This document shows, piece after piece, positions 22,586-33,734 of a DNA stretch of 64,000 nucleotides. Location: contig WTPW01000152.1 in NCBI GenBank assembly GCA_009809945.1, positions 476,440-540,439 on the forward strand, written 5' to 3'. How positions within the stretch are numbered: the stretch's first letter is position 1; each line of letters opens with the position of its first letter. Source of the stretch: Gigaspora margarita. Lineage: Eukaryota; Glomeromycota; Glomeromycetes; Diversisporales; Gigasporaceae. The position numbers were made by a program, and so were the translations under genes. The notes below the pieces were generated by a model, which was not told where the DNA came from, made no database searches, and was given only the letters and a program-made list of their open reading frames with translations.

Positions 22586-23013
22586 GCAAGTAGATTTAAT
22601 ATCCACTAGCCAAAATTAAAAAAAAAAAATAAAAAAAAAATTTTAAAGAAATAAATAGGCATTTTGAATATCGTTCAATTATTATTCAATATATTATTTG
22701 AATTTGGGATGGGCTCGGTCGGTCATTTTTGGTCAACTGTTTTATGACCGTTAGTCATATCTTGTGATCCAGTGGTCCAAATCGGATGATTTTGGTACTA
22801 TTACAAGATATGACTAATGTTCATAAAACGGTTGACTGAAAATGTCTGACTGAACCCATCCCTAATTTGAATGCATATGATTCCATGGACATGCGAACAC
22901 ATGAAACTCAATAAAAATTGAGTGATAAACATTATTCAAAATATGCCATCTAATGTAGTGTTTGAATTTTTTGTTTTCTTTTGTATTCTACTAATAAACA
23001 ATATTAATTTTAG
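22586..23013 (+). other. GC-AG intron
   Basis: Exon 3 ends ...HHAT at ACT, followed by GCAAGT, the consensus donor of GC-AG introns. The acceptor is AATTTTAG/ATAGCG, with a perfect branch site TACTAATAA about 20 bases upstream. Removing it restores the reading DSHHAT-IAHAIKRYIRIG. A 161-bp MITE lies inside. Confidence 0.72.
22704..22864. mobile_element. hAT-type MITE, 161 bp
   Basis: Exact 8-bp duplication ATTTGAAT (22696-22703 and 22865-22872). The ends are TTGGGATGGGCTCGG and, mirrored, TAGGGATGGGTTCAG. It contains the module CTTGTGATCCAGTGGTCCAA...ATGATTTTGGTACTATT shared with 8825-9372 and 47101-47631. Confidence 0.88.
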
Positions 23014-23893
23014 ATAGCGCATGCAATTAAAAGATACATTAGAATTGGATGTGATCTTACCGAAGGAACAAATATCAAAGAAGTGATTCAAAATTTAAGT
23101 GGAACATCTGTAGCACGTATAGAACCAAATCATAATCAAAACGACATAGAACCAAATTCAGAATTATTGAAGTAATTACTTTATTAAAATTAATGTGTCA
23201 AATCTCTATTATTAATATTAACATAATATAGAGTAAAAACCTGCATATGATAATCATACAGGTTCTTACCATGTCAAAATTAATTATGACCCACTACCAA
23301 AACTATTAATCATAGCTCTTATAATAATAAAATCTGTAATAATCGATTATTAAAAATGCACTTGACCTAACAAAATTTCTTATTTGAATATTCTTAATCA
23401 ACATATATCTTCATTCCTATTTTTGATAATATATATGCTGTATTTGTTATCTTACAATATAATTAGCCAGAACCTCGAAACTAATACTACCAAAAAATCC
23501 AAAACTATACCTGGCATTTCCAAATGGTTTGAGTGGTCCTGGCCTATAACAGGCGAATTTGCAGGATACATTCGTGCCTGTTCCCTTCCTAATATAGGTG
23601 CATAGAACAACTTTCAACCTGCGCAGATTGCTCCATTCTGTAAAAGACCATCTCCAATATTTTCCAAGCCATCCACACCAAAAACCGCATGGACAACGCC
23701 AACTCCAAAATTACTGTCAAACAAAAAAACTAGTGAAGAATTATTATCAAGTAACGTAGATGTCTGTAATAATAATAACTACATATTGTATACTAACCTC
23801 CACAATTGATCTTGTGTAGTTAATGATGAACTGGTTGAAATGTCAGATACTGCAAGAGGTAATAAAATATGTACGTACATACATATATGCATC

Positions 23894-24030
23894 TAGCAGT
23901 ACAAAAATGGCACTAGCTATATCACGACAACTACCTAACCAAATCTGTTTTGTTTTAAAAATAACCCCATTTTGGTTAGATTTGGTTAAGTGGTTGCATG
24001 ATATAGCTAGTGCTATTTTTGCTACTGCTA
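23894..24030. mobile_element. Palindromic TA-flanked MITE, 137 bp
   Basis: TAGCAGTACAAAAATGGCAC on the left is mirrored as GTGCTATTTTTGCTACTGCTA on the right, followed inward by AGCTATATCA and AACCAAATCT complementarity. The terminal TA may be the duplication. It lies in the intron between exons 6 and 7 of the DDE-like gene. Confidence 0.75.
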
Positions 24031-24549
24031 AAACCCGGTGAATAATAGTTTCATACGTATCTTTAATACATATTTTTACAATTATCTAAATAAAAGATAT
24101 AAGGTAATAATATATATATACATATACATATTGTATATGATATAATTTGCAAACTACTGGTAAATTGTTATTTCTGTAGTGTTGATCAAGAGTTTCCTTT
24201 TAACGCAAGCTGGGCTCTAAAAGAGAGTATGAAGCTTGGTAATAAAGGTGCAAGAAAACACATTACAAAAAAAGTATTACAATACTTGCAGGGTTATTTT
24301 NTGNNANGTAACTTAAAAGCTNCAGNTCNNTACTCTCCTNAGGATATGCATGCNGATCTTGAAAACTTGGCAAAGCACGGTGAGCTTTCAGTTGAGGAAA
24401 TTCCAACAGTAAAAACTATTAAGGGTTGGATCGGAAGATATAGTGCAAGCTTCAAAAAAGAAGCATCAGAATGAGCACTTACAGAAGCTAACAACGGCGA
24501 GCATATTTCAATATATAATAAGGGTAACAAGCGTCAAAAATTTAGTTAG

Positions 24550-25534
24550 GAATATAATAAAATATGAAATTGATATATATAACTATTATGAAATCTTTCT
24601 TTCCTCTATATAAAACTTTTCAAACTATAAAGAAAATAACTAATTTAAATATACGGATAGCACGGTTGAGATTCGAATTGTGTGTAACAATTGTAGATTG
24701 TGTAATTTATTATAGCCAATGGCTATTTTTTATTATAAATCTTTACATTTGTATTTTTTTTATTATAAGATTTGCGCTATTAAATCTACTCATTATATAC
24801 AGATCTGCAATTAATAATTTTAAATAAATAAAATATATGTCATAATATTAATTTTTTTAATAATAAATATATTTGTTTATTTTTATACTAATTAAAAAAT
24901 TAAAATATTATAAATTACAAAATTTTTTTATGTAACAAACATTATTAGTTATTATATTTAATTAGCAATTCACATAAGAACAGGACATTTTATAAAATTT
25001 TTTATATAATATAAATAAGCAAATTTACTATAATATTCCGAATGTTGGAATTCAGTTTGCCTACATTATAAAGTATTAATAGCTAAAAATAAAAGATACT
25101 TTAATAAGAGCTGAAATTTTGAATTTTAAAAAAACCCGTCTTTTTACTATATAATTTTGGGAAATTGGATTCCATATTACTATTAAAACTATATCAATAC
25201 TTATCCCCAACTTTTTGTCCTGTTCTTACGTGAATTCCTAATTAATTTATTTTTAATTTAAAATTTGTATTTATTTGAAAATTGTATTTAATTTAAGATT
25301 TGGAATTTGTAACTAATTTGGAATTTGTACCTAATTTCTTAATTTGGGATTTTGTATTTAATTTGGGATTTGTTCTATTTTTGAATTTGGAATTTTGATA
25401 ATGGAATTTGGGATTTGGCAAGTATATTGGTAGCGCAGTCACAATGAGACAATTAATTAGCTTATGTACATATATTCATTGTGTTTTTTTAAAAATTTTT
25501 TACTATACTGTATGTTTTAAATTTGGATCACGCT
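24550..25534. other. AT-rich spacer
   Basis: Nothing coding is recognised. It includes an ATG frame of 87 codons (24564-24827) of the Ile/Phe/Tyr-rich kind expected by chance, and a patch of TTTGGAATTTGGGATTTG near-repeats (about 25290-25410). Confidence 0.4.
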
Positions 25535-25960
25535 TAGTGATGGGGTTAGAAATTTAGGTTGCTTAATTATCGCATACATCATATTATAAAAAAGTAAATC
25601 TATAATTTTTGGTTTAACATAGTGCAACATGCGACAATTAAGGGGGTCGTCTAAAGCCAGGTACGTTCACGTGATAAAAAGCCAATCAAATCGTAAAATT
25701 TGATCTTTACGGATCAGCCCGACGAGACAAAAACAAAGAAAAAAGTGAAAAACGCCAAAAATACAAAAACGAGTGTCTAGACCTGTCTAGGAGCATTAAT
25801 AAAACAATATCGGGAAGACAATTTTACTTATAAGCCAAGCCCTGACCCAAACTCCTAACTAACCTTTACTCAAATTTTAATAAAAACATATAAACGAACC
25901 TGGTTTTAGCCACCCCCAATTAAGCAACCTGAATTCTAACCCCGGTAAGTCCCATCACTA
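25535..25960. mobile_element. hAT-like MITE carrying a nested MITE
   Basis: The ends TAGTGATGGGGTTAGAAATT and mirrored CCCCGGTAAGTCCCATCACTA share the inner motif AGGTTGCTTAATT in inverse orientation. The flanks ATCACGCT and ATCACTGG agree only partly. Interrupted by the element at 25642-25917. Confidence 0.68.
25642..25917. mobile_element. Nested MITE, 276 bp
   Basis: The ends GGGGGTCGTCTAAAGCCAGG and mirrored CCTGGTTTTAGCCACCCCC lie between copies of AATTAA (25636-25641 and 25918-25923). The interior is less AT-rich, with TGTCTAGACCTGTCTAG. Confidence 0.75.
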
Positions 25961-26152
25961 ATCACTGGCAATTGAATTTATTGCAATTATTTCATCACTC
26001 AATTATTAATAATCGATCGATTGATCAACTAATCGATTAATCGATTGGTTAACTAATCGATTAATTGATTAGTCAACTAATCGATTAATCGTTTGGTCAA
26101 CTAATCGATTAATCGATTAAACGAATAAAATTGAATAAAATTGACAATTTGC
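25961..26152. repeat. ATCGATTA palindrome tract, possible MITE
   Basis: Tandem and inverted CAACTAATCGATTAATCGAT words. The right end (CAATTTGCAACACTA) has the TAGTGTTGCAAATTG form of the hAT-like ends in this window; a degenerate mirror lies near 25961. Abuts the preceding element. Confidence 0.5.
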
Positions 26153-27180
26153 AACACTACCAAATAGCTAGATTGGCATCGAAGTTTATAAGTCCTCCCA
26201 AGACCGCAACACCTGGTAAGTATTTATTAATACGATTATAAATGAGACAACTTTTACATTATGCTAAATGCTACATTTCTATCTGCTAAATATGCTATTT
26301 CTACTAAATCTACAAAATCTACTAATTATCGAATGTGGATTCGATTTTCAATAATGACAGCAGTAATCGAATAAACTAAAAATAATGCCAATTAAAATTT
26401 ATATGTAATAATGCCAAAAAATAATTTCAGCATCCATCTATAGGAGAGATTGCATGAAGTTAGATTAGTCGCCTAATTTAAAATCGCTATTAATACTATC
26501 TGGTATGATTTGACGGATACACAGGTATCGGCAAGAAATAGCAACAAGTACGTGGCCGAAGGTCGTATGCGTTGCTTTTATACTATCAATGTCCATGATT
26601 TATATATCATGCCAGATTACTAGTTTATCTGGCATGTATGACGTTTACATTGACGGGAAGTAGTTTTATATCATTTCCGCAGATTTTACGTTAAAAATTT
26701 GCCACATGGTTTTAATAAAAATCCGCGGAAACAATGTAAATATTTTCTTTCAATGTTCACATAGTATTGCTGGATATCTTCACCGTCAGGGCAGGTATAA
26801 GAAGACACATGCTATAAGCATATCAGCAGCATCCCCACCAGAAGCAAGATTCATATCCGAACCCTCCCATCCAAATGAATTCAGGTAGAATCCACGTGGA
26901 ATCCTGCCATTTTGTGATAAGCAAACTTTCATCAAAGCCGACCTGTTTTATGCAATGCGGGAGACCACCAGCTGATGTTACACACTGTGAATAGACGATG
27001 ACAATGATACCCGGCACAATGATAATTGCTATGTCTGGGTGCATATCTCGGCTATTAATGGCACTAATATATGCTGTTCATTATCAATAAAGAAGATTTA
27101 ATGTCTGACGCTACTAGCAAGTGCATCCAGATAATAACACATGCGTGTAATGTTTTTCAAAATAATGAATTGAGCAATCA
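26153..27180. other. Moderately AT-rich region without a firm gene
   Basis: Contains the short palindrome CATGCCAGATTACTAG...ATCTGGCATG near 26609-26637. From about 26740 to 27045 the GC content rises, and a weak coding candidate is listed separately. Confidence 0.4.
26823..27044 (-). CDS. Weak candidate small secreted protein
   Basis: ATG-initiated frame of 73 residues on the minus strand in a patch with higher GC. The N-terminus MHPDIAIIIVPGIIVIVYSQ looks like a signal peptide or membrane anchor; the rest is short, aromatic and has five Cys, two at the very end. Small cysteine-containing secreted proteins are common in symbiotic fungi, but no family is recognised, no introns are resolved, and a chance frame cannot be excluded. 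Confidence 0.2.
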   Translation of the reverse strand: MHPDIAIIIVPGIIVIVYSQCVTSAGGLPHCIKQVGFDESLLITKWQDSTWILPEFIWMGGFGYESCFWWGCC

Positions 27181-27181
27181 T

Positions 27182-27258
27182 GTACGTAACGTACGTTGAA
27201 TTAATACCTCTATCCGGATATATAAATCCGGATAGAGGTGTTAAATCTACGTACGTAC
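27182..27258. repeat. 77-bp perfect-armed hairpin
   Basis: ACCTCTATCCGGAT is followed after ATATAA by ATCCGGATAGAGGT, flanked by mirrored TTAATA/TGTTAA and by GTACGTAACGTACGT / ACGTACGTAC. It may be a very small MITE or a cruciform-forming regulatory element. Confidence 0.75.
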
Positions 27259-28133
27259 TAAAAGGAGAATAGCGCGTATCCGTCAATCAACCGCATAAAG
27301 GTTTTTCCCGGAACAATAACAAAAGGCAATAAATTATACATTGGTGTGGACAGTCGTGGGCGGTACATAACTGCGTGAGGATAATTATAATAATAAAATA
27401 TATTATTGAGACAATTAAGGAAAATGATACTAAATATGAAATGTTTGGAATAAGGAAAAATATATAACAGGGGGCGAAGTAACGTTACAACGACGGCCTT
27501 AATTACTAAATACACACATTAAGGGGATTTTTTTTTAATGAATGGTACATATGGAATTTATATGAAGATCATAATTTATCTGTTATCCTATATAGTTACA
27601 AATTGATGTTGATTTTAATCTAAACATTTATTTAAAAATTAATGCAATATTAATATAAAATAAGAAAAATAAATTCTAACTAGTTATTGTCGATAGCTAG
27701 TTGGCCAAGTAAAAAATTTATTTATGTTTTCAGCAATGAAATGATTACTTTTTATTCAATTGTGTACGTACGTACATATAATGCAAACAAATGTTTGATG
27801 AATGTAGCCAATGAAAACAGAGAATTCATTGTAAAAGCTTAAAAATTGGGATATAATTCATAGGTATAGTTATATAATTTTTGTTTTTACTCATCTTATT
27901 TAAAAAACTGTTTTAGATATTAATGACATATCAAGTTAAATTTACTAAGAAAAAAAAAAGATTTTTGTACATATTAGTCTTTATTCAATATTATTAAGAA
28001 TATACATGCAGATAATAATTTAAAATACAAGCAAGCCCTATCAAATATATCATTTACCGAAATAATCATTTAGTTAAAAAAAGTATGTAGGCACTCATCT
28101 ATAATTAAGAAAAGTTAGCTACATAATTCTATC
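27259..28133. other. 3' flank of the minus-strand gene, AT-rich
   Basis: No gene seen. GTACGTACGTACAT occurs near 27765. Possible polyadenylation signals (AATAAA-like on the minus strand) cannot be singled out in such AT-rich DNA. Confidence 0.35.
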
Positions 28134-30001
28134 TTAAGTAGTAGATTTAGTGGGTTGTGATGATTCTTGTTTAATAAAATTTAATAATGGATCATCGAAA
28201 ATGAATCTATCATAGAATTCGATTCTTTTTTCTAAATTGTTTAGTCGTTTTTGTATTGAAGTATTAGCATCATCAGCGCTATCTGGTTCATAAACAAATG
28301 GTAAAGCGTCTTTTTTATAGTGACTTTTGAATAATCTCGATTGTACCAAACCCCATGGTGAGATTAAACCAGGTCCTAACAGGTTTTTTTTTTAATAACA
28401 GGTGAGTAAAATTATTAAACTATAATTTTAATTTAAATAATCAACTTACCAAATAAGAATATATAAAAAGCTGCAACACCACTCCAAATACCACCAATAA
28501 TACCTAACACGCTCAAAATCTATTCATTCAAAATAATGATAATTGTTGAGAAAAAAAATTTTAATTAAAAATGTATCATGCATGTCTACTTACAGTTTTG
28601 CTCCTATTATTCATTTGTGTATGAAATTAGTAATAAGTGTTAATTAATTATAATAAAATATTTATAAACTGAATTGATCAAATTTCAAAATTTGGGAAGT
28701 TTTTTTTTTACCTTTCCTCGGTTTCTTCGGTCAAAATAAACGGAGGAGTCGTAATAAATCGAAGTATTGCAAAAGAAGTATTGTTTGTCCCTGCAATTAT
28801 TAATTAATAATTTAGAAAATTAAAAAAGCAAATACAGTAATAAATATGACTTGTTAATGAGAATATTCTTACTAAGATCCGAATTCGCAGTCGAAACAGT
28901 CGCTGCGATCATTAATCAGTAATAATAAAATATTTTAGAAAATTTAATAAATTTGATAAAATATAAAAGATTTTAATTCTTACACATATGTGAATCAAGA
29001 TAAGGCATTCTAAGGTATTTTTGTCTACCAAAATAGCTTAATGCATCTAATATCAAGGCTTTCCTAATACATCTATCGAATGTCCATTCATAATGCTACA
29101 ATTTTTTTTAAAAAAAAAAATTGGTTAAATTTGAATAAATTAACCATTCTTTAAAGTGATTACTGTAAATATACGTATGCATACAGCTATGTCATTTCTA
29201 GGTTGCCCAAAAAAAAACATATTTTTCACAATAAGTGATTCTTCAAATTGAACTTGGTTACCACTTAATGGAATTATATTTAAATCATAATCTAAATCAT
29301 TAAAATTTATTTATTGTTAAACCTATAAAGTAATTAAGATCTTGTCATTAATTTTACAAAAAAAGTCTTACCTTTATCATATGCATACATCTCCAAGTAA
29401 TCGGTTTGATTTGTAATATTGTAACTAGGATCAGTGATATTTATCGAAAGAACATATGTAACTTGAGAAGTTATAGCGGTATTTGATACAAATGAAACTA
29501 CATATTGTGACTTGGTAGTATTATATGTGGTACTACTTATAGCGTTGTCACAATTATAATTCCCTATAATAAATATCGTAGTTCAAATTAATATGCTATA
29601 CCATGATGTGAAACCAATTAATATATTATAACAATATTTACCTGTTGTATTGGTAAAAGCACAGTTAACGGTAAAATTATAGCCATAATTAAAATATATG
29701 TCTGCAATAATTTAAAATTTACATTAGACACAATTTTATTTAACATCATCATCATTAGTTATACATGATTAAAATCATCGTTATTTTTAACGTTAAAAGA
29801 AAAAAAATTCTTACTTGGTGTAGGCAGATTTTTAGCAGTTCTGTAGATTATATTTACTGTAGGCAGTTCATCATGAATTTGAATGCATAATACTATAAAT
29901 ATAGCAATTGATAATCCTACACATAAAACGATAACAGAACGTCGAAAAATTTTAACCGACGTAGGTTCACTGTAGGTTAATCGGAATAAGTCAGTAATCA
30001 T
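28134..30001 (-). CDS. Intact ten-exon two-membrane-segment glycoprotein
   Basis: Exons (minus): 30001-29815, 29701-29642, 29563-29372, 29291-29185, 29095-28984, 28902-28873, 28790-28712, 28603-28594, 28519-28450, 28375-28134. All nine introns are GT-AG, 74-113 bp, and the exons join without a stop into 362 residues. Residues 22-40 form a membrane anchor after RR. The next stretch of about 215 residues has several N-glycosylation sequons (NFT 71, NTT 80 and 97, NIT, NQT) and Cys76/Cys87, so it is probably outside the cell or luminal. A second membrane segment (260-283, Gly-rich) precedes a polar tail of about 79 residues with PWGLVQSRLF and a short coiled coil (SIQKRLNNLEKRIEF). Exon 8 is only 10 nt. 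Family and function are not recognised; an AM-fungal membrane protein family is likely. Confidence 0.85.
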
Positions 30002-31734
30002 TTTTTACTTAATTACAAAAACGAAAAGAAAATAATTTGGTATTATTATTTTCCTTTAACTCATTTAATCTCTGATAAATGCCCTATATATGTGCAATAA
30101 TCTAGTGTACAAATCACAGAAATGTTTGTTTGTATATCCACAAAATCTTGTAGTACGAACGTCTATCTATCGTTGCCTATCATTATCTGTTATATTAATA
30201 TCCTTATTTATTTAAGCGGCTGATTAGTGGCACATTTGCCAAGAAAGTTGACACAGTTAATTGATCGACTCATTCTTAACTATTATAAAACTTTAATGCC
30301 TAATTACAATTTATTTATGCAATGCACAAGTAAATTTGTTGATTACGTAACATTTTTAACTGATTAATTTTTTTAAATCCTTTGACTCTGCATATTAACT
30401 GATTTGTTGAAAATATCACATATATCCCGACAAAATAAGAGTGTGAGCTTAGATTACAATAGTATAAACTGGCTTCTACTTTCTACAATGAGATTAATGA
30501 ATTTTGATTGTCTAGATTGTTACCGTTTCAATAACTATTTAATTATTGCTTTTTTGGAAAGTAATATATGTATCACTTATTTGTGATCATGATACAAATC
30601 TAAATGAGAAAAAAAAATAAATAAATAAAAGGTAATTGTTATTAGAGAACTTTATCTCAATGACAAATTGTCGATCTTAACCCAAATACGAGCAAAAAGA
30701 TTTTTTGCCAAGGCTGAATACTGTAAATTCATCTTTCCAAATTAAAAAGATTTGTTTTCTATAAGGTCATGACATCACGCACTACACGGAAATCTGGGAA
30801 TCATGAATTTCAAAAACGCTGTTCTATGATTGGCTAAAAAATCTGACCCTATTTTTATGCTATCTAAGGTTAATATATTATCCATGTGTTTTAGATTATT
30901 TAAGACTATTTTTAGAGTTCTATTAATCTGTAGAATTCTAAAATAGCTTCGAACATTGAAAATAAACAGGGCATTAATAAGAACCTGTAGTTAAAAAACA
31001 AATTAATAATTTGTATTGTTTCATTGGCCAATTGAAAAGATCTAATAGAATAATAGATGCTATTATAGGAAATTAATATTCAACAATAAAAATTTTTTAG
31101 ATTTTTTAATTTTTAAATGGCACTTTCAAGAAAAAAAAATTTTTAAAGAAATTTTTGATTTCAGTGATCGGCAATAATTGAAAAGCGCAGTAAATTTTAG
31201 ATTAATCTGTTTTTGATAATTTTTGATTTTCACATAGTTACTGCGAATTTGCGCCAGATTTTATTGGCAAAAAAATTACATTAGGATTCCTAATGTACTG
31301 TATACCAGACTATCGCAATGAAATTTTCTTGCTAAGAAACAGATGATTTTATAACAAGTTCTTGAGTTACAGCGATTTTTTGAATAAACCCGATAGTTAA
31401 TTTTCTCTCTGATCTGAGCAACCCTGGAGCATTCATGACAAGTCTGGATTGTAAAGTCCTCCACTCTTATCTAGATAATATTTTGATTAGGGGTGTTACT
31501 ATATCTTATTTGCTCAAATTTGGTTCGACATTGCTTGAAGTCCGAACTCAATGGAACTCGGGTTTTTGCAATCACGGCATTTCATGATCAAAACGAACTT
31601 GAAATCGTTAAATGAGCAAATTATTGGTTTGTATTTTAAATTAAATGTTTATTCGCTGTAGTGCAATATGACGAAAACTAATCTTGTTAATTTTTTTGTT
31701 TTATATGTATAAAAATATGTGCCTTCTTTATTCA
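30002..31734. other. Upstream and intergenic DNA, nothing coding
   Basis: Includes the promoter region of the minus-strand gene. The ATG frames of 60 codons (30404-30586) and 62 codons (31276-31464, minus) lack coding character. No transposon ends identified. Confidence 0.4.
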
Positions 31735-31872
31735 TTTATTTATTTATTTATTTATTTTTATTTATTTTTATTTATTTATTTTTTATTTATTTTTATTTTT
31801 TATTTATTTTTATTTTTTATTTATTTTTATTTTTTATTTATTTTTATTTTTTATTTATTTTTATTTTTTTGT
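31735..31872. repeat. TTTATTT microsatellite
   Basis: ATTTATTTATTT passes into a regular 17-bp unit of the form TTTTTATTTATTTTTAT repeated about five times. It creates a Phe/Tyr/Ile-only frame that is not a gene. Confidence 0.9.
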
Positions 31873-31939
31873 CTAATTTTACTTGAATCTAAAACACTTA
31901 AAGAAATAATAAACCATCCTCCAAAGTGTTAAAATCAGA

Positions 31940-33734
31940 TCCTTTCTGAGACGAATTTACTGAAATCGAACATTGCAAACTTTATAATAAATTTTATTCA
32001 ATGGATACGAGTCTCTACTATTAAATCTTATTTAAGAGTTATCATGTAAAGAGGTGGAATAAACTTATGATAGCCATTAAATTCTAAGTATTGGCTTTAA
32101 TAAATAGTGATAATGATGGTGGGTTTTATTAACCTGCTCATGCAAACATAATTATTAGTACATTTGTATGAACTTAGCTCGAGAATCGCTTTTATGTAAA
32201 TGTCCCGAAACAATGTTCTAAAAACATAAACTAACTAGTTGAACAGGATAACGTCACTAATTTTTATTATTATCGCTTTTTCGAATTTTTATTCTTTCGT
32301 TTTTTTTATATTTGATAAATTTATTTTTTGAGTCTCGTGAATTCGATGGTTACAATATATGTAATCACCTTAATTCGTTATATTCTCTAAATTCATTTTC
32401 ATGCATATTTTTTTAGCGGTTTTATTATTCGCATATTTATCTTTTAAGCTTTTTTTTTGCTCATATAAATTGGTGAGCCACATAGCTGGAAATTAATTAA
32501 GGCAACTATATGATTAATTATTTGTCTTACGAGAACCGGACAGATGTTAAAGATGTTAAAAAAAGTATCAGTTCATGATTTGTGTAGACACATGCCATTT
32601 CATTTTAACTGGTTTTATGGTTAACCGGTCCTATGTCATGAGACCAGTCCGGTGTTGCCCCTGTATCATAAAATTTTTTCATGCCCCTGCTTTGATATGA
32701 TCTTTCATCGTTACATTCGATCCTTTTAGTACCTCCGTACTACGTTTCTATTTCTTGATTATCGTTATCTTAAATTGTATTTTTATATATATACCCTTAT
32801 TACCATATTTATCCAGTTACCCCAACATAGACTGTTGACGCGCAATTGGAATTGTACTCGTGCATAAAGTAAGTAGCCTCAATGACAAATTGATTGTGTG
32901 GACGGGAGAGGTTGACCCGACAATCGAATAGTATAATTATTTATAGTTATTGTATGGGTTGTAGAAAATAGTTAAATTTACACGGATTAATCAGTTCCAC
33001 ATGGTCGAAGACCATGCGAACTAGATTGACCCTTACAAATTTAGTTATTTTATGCAATCCTATATAATAACTGTATTATTGTATGGATCTGATGTAATAA
33101 CCCATATGACACTTTTTTTAGATTAATAAAAATACAATTTTAATGTTAATGTTATAAATGCTTTGCTCAATAAGAATTTTTTTTAAAAAAATAAACTGAA
33201 TTTAATCAAATAAAAGCCCAATTATATATGAAAATGTGAACCTTTAATAATGTCAAAAATCCTGTTCAATGAAATATGAAAACAAATAACATATAAATCT
33301 GTTTAATGGAATATATAGAAGTGAAGACTTAGTAATAAATAGCCTACCTAATGATAATTTTTAAAATCAAAGGTCTAATAATAAGTAATTCTGAATACTA
33401 TAAGAATTATAAAAATCAAATTTAAAGAAATAAAAACTTAATAATGTACAACTTCATCCAATAAGAATTTTAATCTATTTAGTAAAACTTTTAACAAAAC
33501 AATAAGATCTTAAAAAAATGTAAAACCTAATATATACACTTCTATTTAATAAGAATTTAAAGAAATTAGGATATAATAATTTCTGACTTTATTTAATAAA
33601 ATTTTAAAGAAAGACTGATTGTATAATAACTGGTCCAAACCAATTTTAAAGAAAACAAAAAAATAAACTAACATTGATATTATATTAGAGATATTTTTAA
33701 GAATGTTTCTAACTTTTACCCGTGAAATTGACGA
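31940..33734. other. AT-rich DNA with degenerate repeats
   Basis: No gene. Near 32930-33100 two mirrored stretches (TTATAGTTATTGTATGGGTT and AATCCTATATAATAACTG) suggest an old inverted-repeat element. From about 33120 to 33680 a degenerate repeat with CAATAAGAATTTTAAAGAAA recurs about every 60-100 bp. Confidence 0.4.

Larger units (their letters stand above)
12804..24549 (+). pseudogene. Seven-exon decayed DDE-transposase-like gene
   Basis: Exons inferred from splice sites and phase: 12804-13019, 13146-13564, 21801-22585, 23014-23171, 23467-23750, 23820-23858, 24191-24549, about 750 codons. Order of parts: a helix-turn-helix-like stretch (KVRILSIIAENFxYQKLRDE) at exon 1-2; a Cys pair GLCITCNDYGY; a Cys/His-rich segment ending CSECDKFF; a core with spaced acids VVDYKM, ISDNGGHYHNSE and LEPGKAKTTVDSHHA, as in DDE nucleases; then a tail with SWALKESMKLG and KTIKGWIGRYSASFKK. 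The core and tail resemble a cryptic transposase-like family I recall from fungi and cnidarians (inference). Lesions: TGA at 12903, 13173, 21960, 24472; TAG at 21948, 22529, 23603; frameshifts near 13430 and 22175. The 5' end is truncated. Four introns contain transposons. Single N bases are clustered here. Confidence 0.7.

Noticed and set aside
24564..24827. 87-codon Ile/Tyr/Phe-rich frame with membrane-like stretches
   Set aside because: Typical chance frame in AT-rich DNA just after a pseudogene; no other support.
31684..31932. 82-codon Phe/Tyr/Ile frame
   Set aside because: Product of the TTTATTT microsatellite.
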